DNA of 64,000 nucleotides from PALSA-1353 sp050012375 (GTDB taxonomy: Bacteria > Planctomycetota > Phycisphaerae > Tepidisphaerales > Tepidisphaeraceae). Position 1 is the first letter of the stretch. Every line of letters starts with the position of its first letter. The translations under genes and the position numbers were made by a program. The notes beneath the pieces were generated by a model. That model was not told where the DNA came from. It ran no database searches and saw nothing but the letters and a program-made list of their open reading frames with translations. The stretch lies in assembly GCA_050012375.1 (NCBI GenBank), contig JBEKHH010000003.1:62001-126000 (forward strand), written 5' to 3'. This document shows, piece by piece, positions 34,533-44,301 of this stretch.

Positions 34533-36620
34533 TCACGGTTTGGCCAGCTTGCCGAGTTCCCGACAAATCCGCCGAATCGGCGAATGCCAATCGCCGATCT
34601 TGCTCTGGCGGAAGAGGCGCATCGTTGGATACCAGGGTGAGTCGTCGCGATCCAAAAGCCAGCGCCAATCGGGCACGAACGGGAGCACAAGCCAGAGCGG
34701 CTTTCCCATGGCGCCGGCCACGTGGGCCACGGCGCTGTCGCAACCGATGACCAAATCGAGATTGGCGATCAGCGAGGCGGTGTCGGCGAAATCCTGGAAC
34801 TCCGCGGTCCAATCGGTGATCTGAAGGGCTTCGGGCGGCGCAACTGTTTCGGCGGCGGCGGGACCTTGTTGCAGGCTGCAAAACCAGGTGTTGGGCACTG
34901 CCCCCAGCGGCGCAAGCGATGCCAGCCCCGGGGAGTGGGTCGCGCTGTCCTTGGAACCTGCTTTGCCCGACCAAACCAGGCCGATTTTGATTCGGCCATC
35001 CCGCGGGATGCGGGCTCGCCAGCGATCGGCGAGGACCGGATCGGCGAAAAGATACGGAACGTTGGCGGGGATGTTCTGGAGCGTGGTTTCGAAAAGTCGC
35101 CCAAGGCTGCCCAGGGGAGACTGCACGTCGAACGGCGGAATCTCCTCCGGCGGGCAGATGATTTCATCGAGGCATGGAACGGTTCGAAAGAGCCGGCGAA
35201 GTTCGGGGAAGGCGGTGAGGATCGGTTTGCCGCCGCGCTGCGCGATCAACGGAATGTACCGGACGAACTGAATGCAATCGCTGAATCCCTGCTCGCAATC
35301 GAGAAGAATACGGCGGTCTTTCAGGTCGCCGCCGTCCCACAATCCTCTTTGCCGATAGCGAGCGGGGGTCGCCAGGCCATTGGCCCGCCAGCGCGCCTCG
35401 TAGCCCAGCCAGCCTTCGCGGAATTCTCCTTTGAGAAGCTGGAGCAAACCCAAATTCCATTGCGCCGGCGGAAAATCAGGCTGGATTGCCAGGGCCTGGC
35501 GAAAGAAATCGATCGCCTCGTCGATCTCACCCGTTTGGTGGTGAAGAGCGCCGAGAGTGTTGAACAGGTTGTGGTCGGCCAATCCAAGGCCTTGGGCCTT
35601 GAGAGAAGCGGCGATCGCTTCCTCGCGTCTGTCCTGCTCGAGCAGGGCGATGGCGATCCGGTAATGAACGAGGGCGCTAGGCTCGATTTCCAGCGATCGG
35701 TTGAACGATTCGATCGCCTGATCGAACGCCTTCATTTTTAGAAGCACATCGCCGAGTTCGTTGTAAGCCTGCGGGAAGCGGGACTCCAATGCCAGCGCGC
35801 GGCGCAAAGCGTCCGCCGCTTCGTCGAGGCGATTCTGCTGATGCAGGCAGCGGCCGAGGTTGTACCAGGCATGGGCGGAATCCGGCTCCAGCGCTAGGGA
35901 GCGCCGGGCCAGATCGATCGCTTCATCGACAGCCCCTCGCTGCGACAGCAGGCCGGATAAATTGCGCAGCGCTTCCGAATATTCCGGCCGGATCGCCAGA
36001 GCGGCGCGATAGGCGGTCACCGCCTCGTCCATGCGGTTTAGCTTCATCAGCGCGTTGCCGAGGCTCAAATGCGTCGGCGCGAAATTCGCTTGAAGCGCCA
36101 GCGCCTGCTGAAGGATTTCAACGGCTTGCTCGTGGCGGCCGGCCTGCGAGAGCGCGCTGCCCAGGGCGTCGAGCAGCTTGAAATTATTCGCACCCATCCC
36201 CAGCGCGGTCTGGAGCGATTCGATCGCCAACTCGAATTTTCCGATCTTCATCAGGGCCGTGCCGAGGTTCGCGTGTGCCTCGAGCAAATCCGGCTGCAGG
36301 ACCAGGGCGCGCTGATAGACCTCGATGGCGTCGGGGATTCGGCCGAGCGTCGCCAGCACGGCGCCGAGGCTCGCGTGATATTGGCCGGCCGTCGGATTGA
36401 GCGTGATGGCGCGGCGGATGAAATCCAGCGCCGCTTCGCCCTGGCCCATCTGGCTGGCCAGAACGCCCAGGAGATGCAGAGCATGCGGGCTGTTCGGATC
36501 GGCCAGGAGAACCTGGCGATAAATCTCCTCCGCCTCGCGCAGCCGCCCGGCCTGGTGATGCTGGACCGCCAGATCCAACGCCTCCTGAACATTCACGGTT
36601 TTTGAGCCGGGCTTTTCCAT
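34533..36620 (-). CDS. TPR - glycosyltransferase (GT9/heptosyltransferase-like) fusion
   Basis: 695 residues from ATG at 36620; the upstream in-frame ATG at 36644 is less likely because the paralogue at 38382 starts at the equivalent place. About eleven TPRs fill residues 10-410. The C-terminal 280 residues are a GT-B fold of the ADP-heptose:LPS transferase type: GFSDCIQFVRYIPLIAQRGG, KIGLVWSGKAGSKD, FCSLQQGP, DFADTASLIANLDLVIGCDSAVAHVAGAMGKP and DSPWYPTMRLFRQ. The acceptor is unknown (protein, lipid or polysaccharide). The same C-terminal module follows the TPRs of the gene at 53969. Confidence 0.85.
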   Translation of the reverse strand: MEKPGSKTVNVQEALDLAVQHHQAGRLREAEEIYRQVLLADPNSPHALHLLGVLASQMGQGEAALDFIRRAITLNPTAGQYHASLGAVLATLGRIPDAIEVYQRALVLQPDLLEAHANLGTALMKIGKFELAIESLQTALGMGANNFKLLDALGSALSQAGRHEQAVEILQQALALQANFAPTHLSLGNALMKLNRMDEAVTAYRAALAIRPEYSEALRNLSGLLSQRGAVDEAIDLARRSLALEPDSAHAWYNLGRCLHQQNRLDEAADALRRALALESRFPQAYNELGDVLLKMKAFDQAIESFNRSLEIEPSALVHYRIAIALLEQDRREEAIAASLKAQGLGLADHNLFNTLGALHHQTGEIDEAIDFFRQALAIQPDFPPAQWNLGLLQLLKGEFREGWLGYEARWRANGLATPARYRQRGLWDGGDLKDRRILLDCEQGFSDCIQFVRYIPLIAQRGGKPILTAFPELRRLFRTVPCLDEIICPPEEIPPFDVQSPLGSLGRLFETTLQNIPANVPYLFADPVLADRWRARIPRDGRIKIGLVWSGKAGSKDSATHSPGLASLAPLGAVPNTWFCSLQQGPAAAETVAPPEALQITDWTAEFQDFADTASLIANLDLVIGCDSAVAHVAGAMGKPLWLVLPFVPDWRWLLDRDDSPWYPTMRLFRQSKIGDWHSPIRRICRELGKLAKP

Positions 36621-36669
36621 GGATGCCCCGTCACGTGCCAGCAAGGGTCTGATTGAACGCTTTGAAAAT

Positions 36670-38382
36670 TCACGCAGGCCCGTCGCCTGTTTTTTGCATT
36701 GTGCGTTGCTGGCGCCATTTTAGCCACATCCGCCCATAGGCTGATTCCACATCGCGGGCAAAACGACGCGCATCCATCAGCGGTGAGGAGAGCATCCGCT
36801 GGCGAAGGCCCGATCGCAGCTCGGCGAGCCGAGGCAAGTCTTGCGCCAATTTCGTCGCGATGGCAACGAACTGTTCCGGAGTCTGGGCTGCCAACTCGGG
36901 CAGATTCAGGTTCGACAGTTGGCTCAGACCCGCGCGGCCGACACACGTCCGGCCGACGAGCGTCACCACCGGAACCCCCATCCACAGAGCATCGAGACTG
37001 GTGCTGTGACCATTGTACGGAAAGGTATCCAGTCCAATGTCTATCTTGCTGTAATAATTGAGATACTCGCGCCGCGGTTTGCGAGTGAGGAATTCAATGC
37101 GATTGGGTTCGATCCCGAATGATGCCAGTTTTCGGGCCAGACGTTCTCTGGCGGAGCCTTGCGGGCTGAGAACGATCAGCCGCGAACCGGCAACCGCGGC
37201 CAGGACCTTTGCCCACAGGGCCAGGACCGCGTCGTTGAACTTCCAGAAGCCGTTGAGGCACCCGAAAGAAACGGCCCCGCCTTCAATGGCCGGCGGCGCG
37301 GAGACCGGCGGAGCCTCGGACAATTCCATGCCTTCCGGGTCATAGCACCAGAAGGTGCTGGGCAGACGAATAGACGTTTCCACGTAATGGTCGTCGCCGA
37401 TGCCCGGCGGATCCAGGTGCGGATCGGTCAGGCGATAGTCGATGGTCTCCAATCCTGTTCCGGCGGGATATCCGATAAAGGTCGCCTGAACCGGAGCAGG
37501 CTTGTGTGCGAATACCATGAGGCGACTGCCGGAGGAGTGCAGCGAAAGATCCACGAGTATGTCGATCGCGTCGTTACGGATCATTTGCGCCGCCGCTTCG
37601 TCGTCAACCCCGAATATGTCGCGCCAGCCATTGCAGCAGGCGCGCATTCGATCGGTCAGGGCCTGGCGCTTTATGCTGCTGGAATAACAGTAAATTTCAA
37701 ACCGATCGCGGTCGTGCTCGCGCAACAGGGGTAAGATATTTCGGCCTGCGGGGTGGTCGTTGAAATCGGCGGATACATACCCGATGCGCAGTCGGCGGCC
37801 GACGGACGGGTCGTTGGCGTGCGGGCGCCTCAGCGAGCGGATGGGTTGAGCGTGAACCTGGTTCCATCGCCGCTGTTCCGCGAGGATGGCCACGGGATCA
37901 TCGCAAGTGTAACTGAGGATCAGCAGGTAGTTGCTGTGCGCCGCAACCCAGCCTGGAGCATCGCGCAGCAATCCCTTGAACAAGGCGAGGGTCTCATCGG
38001 CCAGACCACTTTGGATCATCGCCGTGCAGAGATTTAGCCGAGCCGATGAATTGTCGCTCTGTAGGCGAAGGGCGTTCCTGAACGCTTCGATGGCTTCATC
38101 GGGCTGGTCCTGCGCGGATAAGGCGCAGCCGAGATTGTTGTAGGCATCGGCAAAGTCGGGCTGGAGGGCGATCGCCCGTCGAATCAGTTGGATGCCGGCC
38201 TCTGCCTGACCCACCTGCCCGCCCAAAACGCCCAGAAGATGGAGCGCTTGCGCATTGTTCGGTTCAGCGGCCAAGATTCGGCGATAAATCCCTTCGGCCT
38301 CGGCAAGCCGGCCGGCGCGGTGATGCTGGACGGCCAAATCCAGGGCCTGCTGAACGGTGAGGGCGGGGTTCGGCGCTTCCAT
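36670..38382 (-). CDS. TPR - GT41 (O-GlcNAc transferase-like) glycosyltransferase, copy 2
   Basis: 570 residues. Three to four TPRs (residues 8-130; QQALDLAVQHHRAGRLAEAE) resemble closely the N-terminus of the neighbouring GT9-like gene rather than that of GT41 copy 1. The GT41 core follows: LRIGYVSADFNDHPAGRN, DILVDLSLHSSGSRLM, ATFIGYPAGTGLETIDYRL, FGCLNGFWKFND and LDTFPYNGHSTSLDALWMGVPVVTL. Likely a cytoplasmic protein glycosyltransferase. Stop lies 50 bases before the next gene's ATG. The gene begins next to a family A fold-back repeat that separates it from clpX. Confidence 0.87.
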   Translation of the reverse strand: MEAPNPALTVQQALDLAVQHHRAGRLAEAEGIYRRILAAEPNNAQALHLLGVLGGQVGQAEAGIQLIRRAIALQPDFADAYNNLGCALSAQDQPDEAIEAFRNALRLQSDNSSARLNLCTAMIQSGLADETLALFKGLLRDAPGWVAAHSNYLLILSYTCDDPVAILAEQRRWNQVHAQPIRSLRRPHANDPSVGRRLRIGYVSADFNDHPAGRNILPLLREHDRDRFEIYCYSSSIKRQALTDRMRACCNGWRDIFGVDDEAAAQMIRNDAIDILVDLSLHSSGSRLMVFAHKPAPVQATFIGYPAGTGLETIDYRLTDPHLDPPGIGDDHYVETSIRLPSTFWCYDPEGMELSEAPPVSAPPAIEGGAVSFGCLNGFWKFNDAVLALWAKVLAAVAGSRLIVLSPQGSARERLARKLASFGIEPNRIEFLTRKPRREYLNYYSKIDIGLDTFPYNGHSTSLDALWMGVPVVTLVGRTCVGRAGLSQLSNLNLPELAAQTPEQFVAIATKLAQDLPRLAELRSGLRQRMLSSPLMDARRFARDVESAYGRMWLKWRQQRTMQKTGDGPA

Positions 38383-38407
38383 GGGCGGGCATCACGGGAG
38401 AATGTCA

Positions 38408-38478
38408 AATGCCGATTGCCAAATCCCGAATGAAAGCCGATCGCTTGGCTTTTCATTCGGCATCTGGCAATCGGCATT
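38408..38478. repeat. Fold-back repeat, family A (copy 2)
   Basis: Left arm 38408-38435 and right arm 38451-38478 are 28-base reverse complements with two mismatches, loop 15 bases. Units AATGCCGATTGCC and CGAATGAAA match copy 1. It lies in the 114-base gap between clpX and the TPR-GT41 gene and would form a strong hairpin in a read-through message. Confidence 0.92.
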
Positions 38479-38496
38479 CGGCGTTATCTCATCGCC

Positions 38497-39885
<1,389 letters not shown>

Positions 39886-39899
39886 CGACTTTTTGTTCC

Positions 39900-39927
39900 C
39901 TTGGGGGGTCCGGTGAGGGACCCCAAG
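39900..39927 (-). promoter_or_regulatory. Hairpin in the clpX leader
   Basis: On the minus strand CTTGGGGTCC pairs with GGACCCC-CC-AAG around a 6-base loop. It ends about 14 bases before ATG at 39885, just upstream of AAGGGA, so it may influence ribosome access. Confidence 0.5.
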
Positions 39928-40034
39928 ACCCATGTTGCGTTAAGCCAAGCGCCCTCGTAATCGAAACTTAACGTCTCCGTAAGTATCGAACATTCCGGGG
40001 TACCGACTTGACCGGCATTCCGTTCCGGTATGAC

Positions 40035-40063
40035 ATCATATAAAACAAAACAGGCAAAGTGAA
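40035..40063 (-). promoter_or_regulatory. Predicted clpX promoter
   Basis: Minus strand TTCACT (40058-40063) and TATGAT (40035-40040, five of six consensus) with a 17-base spacer in an AT-rich stretch; leader about 140 bases. Confidence 0.5.
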
Positions 40064-40129
40064 AAGGCAAAATAATCAACCATCCAATTTCTTTTGCATC
40101 CCCGAATTTAGAGACGGTGTGCCAACAGA

Positions 40130-40447
40130 TTATCGGGCACTGGGAGGGGTCTGTTTGGCGGATTCTCGCTCGGCCGTAGCCTGGGCGGCGGCTAGAACCT
40201 TCTCGCGGGCGATTTGGAATTCCTGGTCGGTAATCTTCCCCGCCCGATGCAATTGCTTGAGATCGCCCAGAGTGAAACCCGTGGCTGGAAGGTCGTAATC
40301 TTCCGTGCTCCACAGGCGTCTTCGCGCCCATATCACCCCGTACGCGGCGGCGAGCACGATAATCAGCAGAAAAACACAGACGAAAACCACCCCGCTCGCG
40401 CTGGAGTCCCCATCAGCCAGGTTGGTCAGTGGGACAAGCTTCGGCAT
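40130..40447 (-). CDS. Small membrane protein with SHOCT-like C-terminus
   Basis: 105 residues from ATG at 40447 (the frame extends to 40501 without a better start). One membrane helix (VVFVCVFLLIIVLAAAYGVIW, about residues 19-39), then a basic stop-transfer RRR and the short helical motif FTLGDLKQLHRAGKITDQEF, which resembles SHOCT domains (L-x-L-G-x-I-T-x-E-E-F). Role unknown; SHOCT-type ends are thought to mediate oligomerisation. It precedes clpX on the same strand but a promoter lies between. Confidence 0.65.
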   Translation of the reverse strand: MPKLVPLTNLADGDSSASGVVFVCVFLLIIVLAAAYGVIWARRRLWSTEDYDLPATGFTLGDLKQLHRAGKITDQEFQIAREKVLAAAQATAERESAKQTPPSAR

Positions 40448-40545
40448 TCTGCTGACTTTATGAAGCAGCCGGCCAGGGGTCAAATGGCGGCCATTGCCCA
40501 ATGGCCACTTGCCGGAGCGGCTCGGCGCGGCTCTGATATGGCTCG

Positions 40546-41601
40546 ATGGCGACGCTGGATCTCTTTGATCATCTGCAACCCTCGCAAGCCGATCATTGGC
40601 ACCGCGTCCGCGCGCCCGGCGGATATGAATGGTGGGAATTCGACGCCCAGGATGAGGCCCAGCCGATTCGCGCGCTCCTCAGTTTCCATGATGGGTTTGC
40701 TTTCGATCCGGAATATGCCAGACGATATGACGCTTATCGTCGGCGACCCACGCTGCAAAGCCCTCCGGTGCCGCGACAGTATCCCTGCGTGCAATTTGCG
40801 ATATTCGAGAATGATATCCTCGTGGCCGGCAATACGATCCGCTTTGCCGAGGGCGCCTTTCAAGCGGACCCAGAATCAAACGCCCTGTCCATCGGCGCAA
40901 ATCGTCTCGAATTGCGGGATGGAGAGACTCGCTTGCAATTTCGCGGCGGCGATCCGGCCATTTCGGCGGAGTTGGTATTTCGACAAAAATCGCCCTCCTT
41001 GCCGGTGGAACAAGCCATTCCCTCCTTTGAAATCGGGGCGGAGCATCGTTGGGTGCTGGCCCAGCCGCGCTGCGATGTCGAAGGCCGAATCTGTTACAAG
41101 GGTCGGGAGGTCCGGCTTCGCGGGCTGGGGTACCACGATCACTATTACGGCGACGGCCCGTTCCCTCCGGCGGTGCGGCAATGGTTGCGCGGCCGCGCCA
41201 TATTGCCCCGCCGCACCGTGGCATTTCATGTGTGCACTGAACAGGCGAGCGGACGGGATGAATTCATCGCCATCGCGGCGGATGATGCGAGCGCCGGCCG
41301 CATTGGCGGCGCCCCCTGCTTTTGCGACTGGGACAGGCGCACGTGGCGGGGGCTGGCTTTCCCCAGCGCGGTGAATTTCGGCCAATCCCTGCTGTTGCGC
41401 CGGCCCCGGATCGTGGATTCGTCGCCGACATCGCTGCACGTTGTATTCGATGCGTATCTGGACGGGGAAATCGGCAAAGCGTGGGGGAAGATCGTCTATC
41501 CGCGCCGCCTGCACAGCGGCCGGGTTCACTGCGGCGTCATGGAGCGGCCGGACGGCTGGCAAACAAAAATCTTCCCCGTGCCGCCATCGGTTTTGAGATA
41601 G
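40546..41601 (+). CDS. CrtC/AttH-like lipocalin-fold protein
   Basis: 351 residues with no signal peptide. GGYEWWEFDA near the N-terminus and GLGYHDHYYGDGP (about residues 195-207) resemble the paired Trp/acidic and His/Tyr motifs of hydroxyneurosporene synthase (carotenoid 1,2-hydratase, CrtC) and the related AttH-like beta-barrel proteins. No carotenoid genes are nearby, so hydratase activity is only a family hint. No clear Shine-Dalgarno is seen before ATG. Its 3' end overlaps the convergent beta-propeller gene by 76 bases. Confidence 0.6.
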   Translation: MATLDLFDHLQPSQADHWHRVRAPGGYEWWEFDAQDEAQPIRALLSFHDGFAFDPEYARRYDAYRRRPTLQSPPVPRQYPCVQFAIFENDILVAGNTIRFAEGAFQADPESNALSIGANRLELRDGETRLQFRGGDPAISAELVFRQKSPSLPVEQAIPSFEIGAEHRWVLAQPRCDVEGRICYKGREVRLRGLGYHDHYYGDGPFPPAVRQWLRGRAILPRRTVAFHVCTEQASGRDEFIAIAADDASAGRIGGAPCFCDWDRRTWRGLAFPSAVNFGQSLLLRRPRIVDSSPTSLHVVFDAYLDGEIGKAWGKIVYPRRLHSGRVHCGVMERPDGWQTKIFPVPPSVLR

Positions 41602-43133
41602 CCGTCCTTCATCCGGGCCCGGCCGAAATCGAGAATATACAGATTCCCATCGGGCCCGAATTTCACGTCGATGGGTCGCTCCAGCCCGACGCCGTCGCTC
41701 TCGGGTGATTGGCTGGCCGGGCCGCTTCGGACGTTGTAGATGAAATCCGTCACCACGCCGTTGCGGCTGTTGAGATCGACGCGGACGATCCTGTACCCCG
41801 GAAGCGGATTGGGCATCGGTCGGCCGCTGGTCGAAAACGGGGCCCGATCTCCCCAAAGGGCTACCAGCAGTTCCCCTTCATAGCGCGGTTTGTGGAACGC
41901 GCCGCTCTTCGGGAAAAACGCCATCTTCGACGCCCCCGATTGCCATGCGAACAGCGCCCGCAGTAAATCTTTGTCGGGCGCCGACAGCTTGCTCGCTTCG
42001 TGGTCGATCACGAACCGCACGTTGGGATATCCGGTCGGGATCGTCATTGAAGCCGGAGGCTGATATTTCGCCAGGTTCACCGGCTCGCCGCTGCGCGAAT
42101 AGTCCGGCCAACCGAGCCACGAGCCGCGCAGATTGAGCTGAAATAACGCGTCGGGATCGTTGTCAATCGGCCGCGTTCCCCGTAGTTCCATGCCCTGATC
42201 CGTGACGTAGATCGATCCATACTCATCCAGGGCCAGACCGGCGGGATTTCGTACGCCCCAGGCCTCGACCTTCAAATCACCGCCGTCGAGCGAATCGCTG
42301 AAGATCGCGCCGGAGGGCTTTTGCACGGGAAACTCGACCGCCGGAATTTGGATGATGTCGCTGACGCCGAAAGGCTCGAACGGAACCGTCACCAGCGAGC
42401 TGGGCGAAAAAATGCTTCCTTCGGGATTTTCCGCGTCGAATCGGAAACCGAGGAGATTCACGGCCTGCCATGGCAGATCGCAAGCCTGGCGATGCTTGCG
42501 AATCCAACCTTCCTCCCAGTTGTCCAGGCCGACCACGCCGCTGTTGGTCGTGGCGCCGACCCCGAAATAGAGCCGGTTGTCGATCGGCGAGATCGCCAGG
42601 TCGGTTACGCCGTAATCCCCCTGGGCGGGCAGACCGGCCACGATGGTCTTGTGATCGCCGTTGTAATCAAACGCGGTGATGACGCCCATATCCTGCTCGT
42701 CTCGGTGGCTCACGTAAATTTTTCCCTGATAGGCGACGATTCCGCCGATCGGGCCGTAAATGCGGAACCCCGGCTTAAACACTGGAATTCGCGTGCCCAC
42801 CGGGTAGATGCCGAACATGACCCCATCGCGCCGGATGACGCTGATACGCGGTTCGGCGCCGTCGAATCCCCCTTCGGCGATGATCAGGTTTTTCGATTCG
42901 TCAAAGCAAAACCCCGTCGGGCTGCTGAGATTCACCACATACGGCTTGAGGTCGAACCCATCGGGACATTCAGTAATGCGACGGTCAATGGTGCCCTCCA
43001 TCGACGCCGGCAAAAGGCGCGGGACGGGCGCGCATCCATTGGCCGCCAGGAAAGCCGCAACACACCCGCCGACAACAAGCCGGCTGCTCAGCGAACGGAG
43101 ACGTTGAAAAATGCGGTCTTGGCCCACAGTCAA
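41526..43133 (-). CDS. Lipoprotein beta-propeller, sorbosone/glucose dehydrogenase-like
   Basis: About 535 residues. TTG at 43133 is the furthest start and puts a lipobox LAANGC (Cys34) behind a hydrophobic stretch; starts a few codons later are possible. The body repeats propeller-blade patterns: SSPTGFCFDESKNLIIAEGG, GVTDLAISPIDNRLYFGVG, NPAGLALDEYGSIYVTDQG and the closing DVKFGPDGNLYILDFGR, as in PQQ-dependent sugar dehydrogenase-type six-bladed propellers. WGDRAPFS and GW-DYSRSGEP are also seen. Periplasmic, lipid anchored. No cytochrome domain or PQQ genes, so the enzyme activity is uncertain. Confidence 0.78.
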   Translation of the reverse strand: MTVGQDRIFQRLRSLSSRLVVGGCVAAFLAANGCAPVPRLLPASMEGTIDRRITECPDGFDLKPYVVNLSSPTGFCFDESKNLIIAEGGFDGAEPRISVIRRDGVMFGIYPVGTRIPVFKPGFRIYGPIGGIVAYQGKIYVSHRDEQDMGVITAFDYNGDHKTIVAGLPAQGDYGVTDLAISPIDNRLYFGVGATTNSGVVGLDNWEEGWIRKHRQACDLPWQAVNLLGFRFDAENPEGSIFSPSSLVTVPFEPFGVSDIIQIPAVEFPVQKPSGAIFSDSLDGGDLKVEAWGVRNPAGLALDEYGSIYVTDQGMELRGTRPIDNDPDALFQLNLRGSWLGWPDYSRSGEPVNLAKYQPPASMTIPTGYPNVRFVIDHEASKLSAPDKDLLRALFAWQSGASKMAFFPKSGAFHKPRYEGELLVALWGDRAPFSTSGRPMPNPLPGYRIVRVDLNSRNGVVTDFIYNVRSGPASQSPESDGVGLERPIDVKFGPDGNLYILDFGRARMKDGYLKTDGGTGKIFVCQPSGRSMTPQ

Positions 43134-43217
43134 TAATGTATAACTCAGCGCCCAGCCCCTGTCACTTTACCCCCCATTTTAACAACGCCTCGGATTGACG
43201 CCGGAGAGCCGGTTTCA

Positions 43218-44153
43218 TCAGATTTTCATGCTTCTTACAAGATCCATCACGTGCCCAACGCTGGTTTTGAACATTTTGCGCTCAGATTCGTCGAGGTCAA
43301 TCTCGATGATTTTTTCAACGCCCTCGCTCCCAAGTATGCACGGAACGCCGACGAAATAGCCGCCCACGCCATATTCCTTGTCGCAATAGGCCGCACAGGC
43401 GAGGATCCGCTTTTTGTCGCGGATGATGGATTCGACCATGGCGATGGTGGCGGAGGCGGGGGCGTAATAGGCGCTGCCGGTTTTCAGCAAGCTGACGATC
43501 TCCGCGCCGCCATTGCGGGTGCGCTTGACGATTTCTTCCAGGCGCTGTGGTGAAACGAGCTGCGAGACGGGAATCCCCCCGGCGAAGCTGTAGCGCGGAA
43601 GCGGGACCATGTCGTCGCCGTGGCCGCCGAGAAGCAACGCATGCACGTCCTCGACGCTGCATCCGATTTCCGTTGCCAGGAACGCCCGATAACGCGCCGC
43701 GTCAAGGACCCCAGCCTGCCCCACGACCCGCTGGGTCGGAAATCCGCTGGCCTTCCACGCGACGTAAACCATCGCATCCAGCGGATTGCTCACCACGATC
43801 AGCACCGCTTGCGGCGAATGTTTCGCAATATTTTCCGCCACCTGCTTCACGATGCCGGTGTTGATGTTGATCAAATCATCGCGGCTCATGCCCGGCTTGC
43901 GGGCTACGCCGGCGGTGATGATCACCACGTCGCTGCCGGCGGTCGGCTCATAGCTCGTGGCGCCGGTGATGCGGGCATCAAACCCCTCCACCGGCGAGGA
44001 TTGATAGAGGTCCAGCGCCTTGCCCTGTGGCATGCCTTCCACCTGCGGGACATCCACCAGAACGATATCCCCCAGTTCCTTGCTCGCCGCCCAATGGGCC
44101 GCCGTGGCCCCGACATTGCCCGCGCCGATGATGCTGATCTTCGCTCGTCGCAT
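43218..44153 (-). CDS. mdh: Malate dehydrogenase (LDH-like type)
   Basis: 311 residues. NAD-dependent oxidation of malate to oxaloacetate in the citric acid cycle. Seen: GAGNVGATAAHW (Rossmann), acidic VLVDVPQVEG at the end of strand 2 (NAD preference), ITAGVARKPGMSRDDL with the substrate Arg expected in MDH rather than LDH, SNPLDAMVYVAWK, the catalytic GGHGDDMVPL His, and VGVPCILGSEGVEKI. AAAGG precedes ATG. The gene stands alone between the propeller lipoprotein and a divergent MATE exporter. Confidence 0.94.
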   Translation of the reverse strand: MRRAKISIIGAGNVGATAAHWAASKELGDIVLVDVPQVEGMPQGKALDLYQSSPVEGFDARITGATSYEPTAGSDVVIITAGVARKPGMSRDDLININTGIVKQVAENIAKHSPQAVLIVVSNPLDAMVYVAWKASGFPTQRVVGQAGVLDAARYRAFLATEIGCSVEDVHALLLGGHGDDMVPLPRYSFAGGIPVSQLVSPQRLEEIVKRTRNGGAEIVSLLKTGSAYYAPASATIAMVESIIRDKKRILACAAYCDKEYGVGGYFVGVPCILGSEGVEKIIEIDLDESERKMFKTSVGHVMDLVRSMKI

Positions 44154-44234
44154 TTCAAAAGGCCTTTCTGATCCTGAAGCGAGGAATTATGGGCAAAGCC
44201 GTCTGAGATTCAAATGGCGCCCGCGTTGGGGAAC

Positions 44235-44254
44235 GTGCCGACTGAAGTCGGCAC
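44235..44254. repeat. Short perfect hairpin, family E
   Basis: GTGCCGACT and AGTCGGCAC (9 bases each) with a 2-base loop, upstream of mdh and the MATE gene. A relative with 10-base arms lies at 47299-47324, and a half copy (CAGTCGGCACG) near 55754. Confidence 0.8.
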
Positions 44255-44301
44255 GCCTCGCAATCGATGAAAACATAAATACCGTATGATCCAAGCCGAC
44301 C

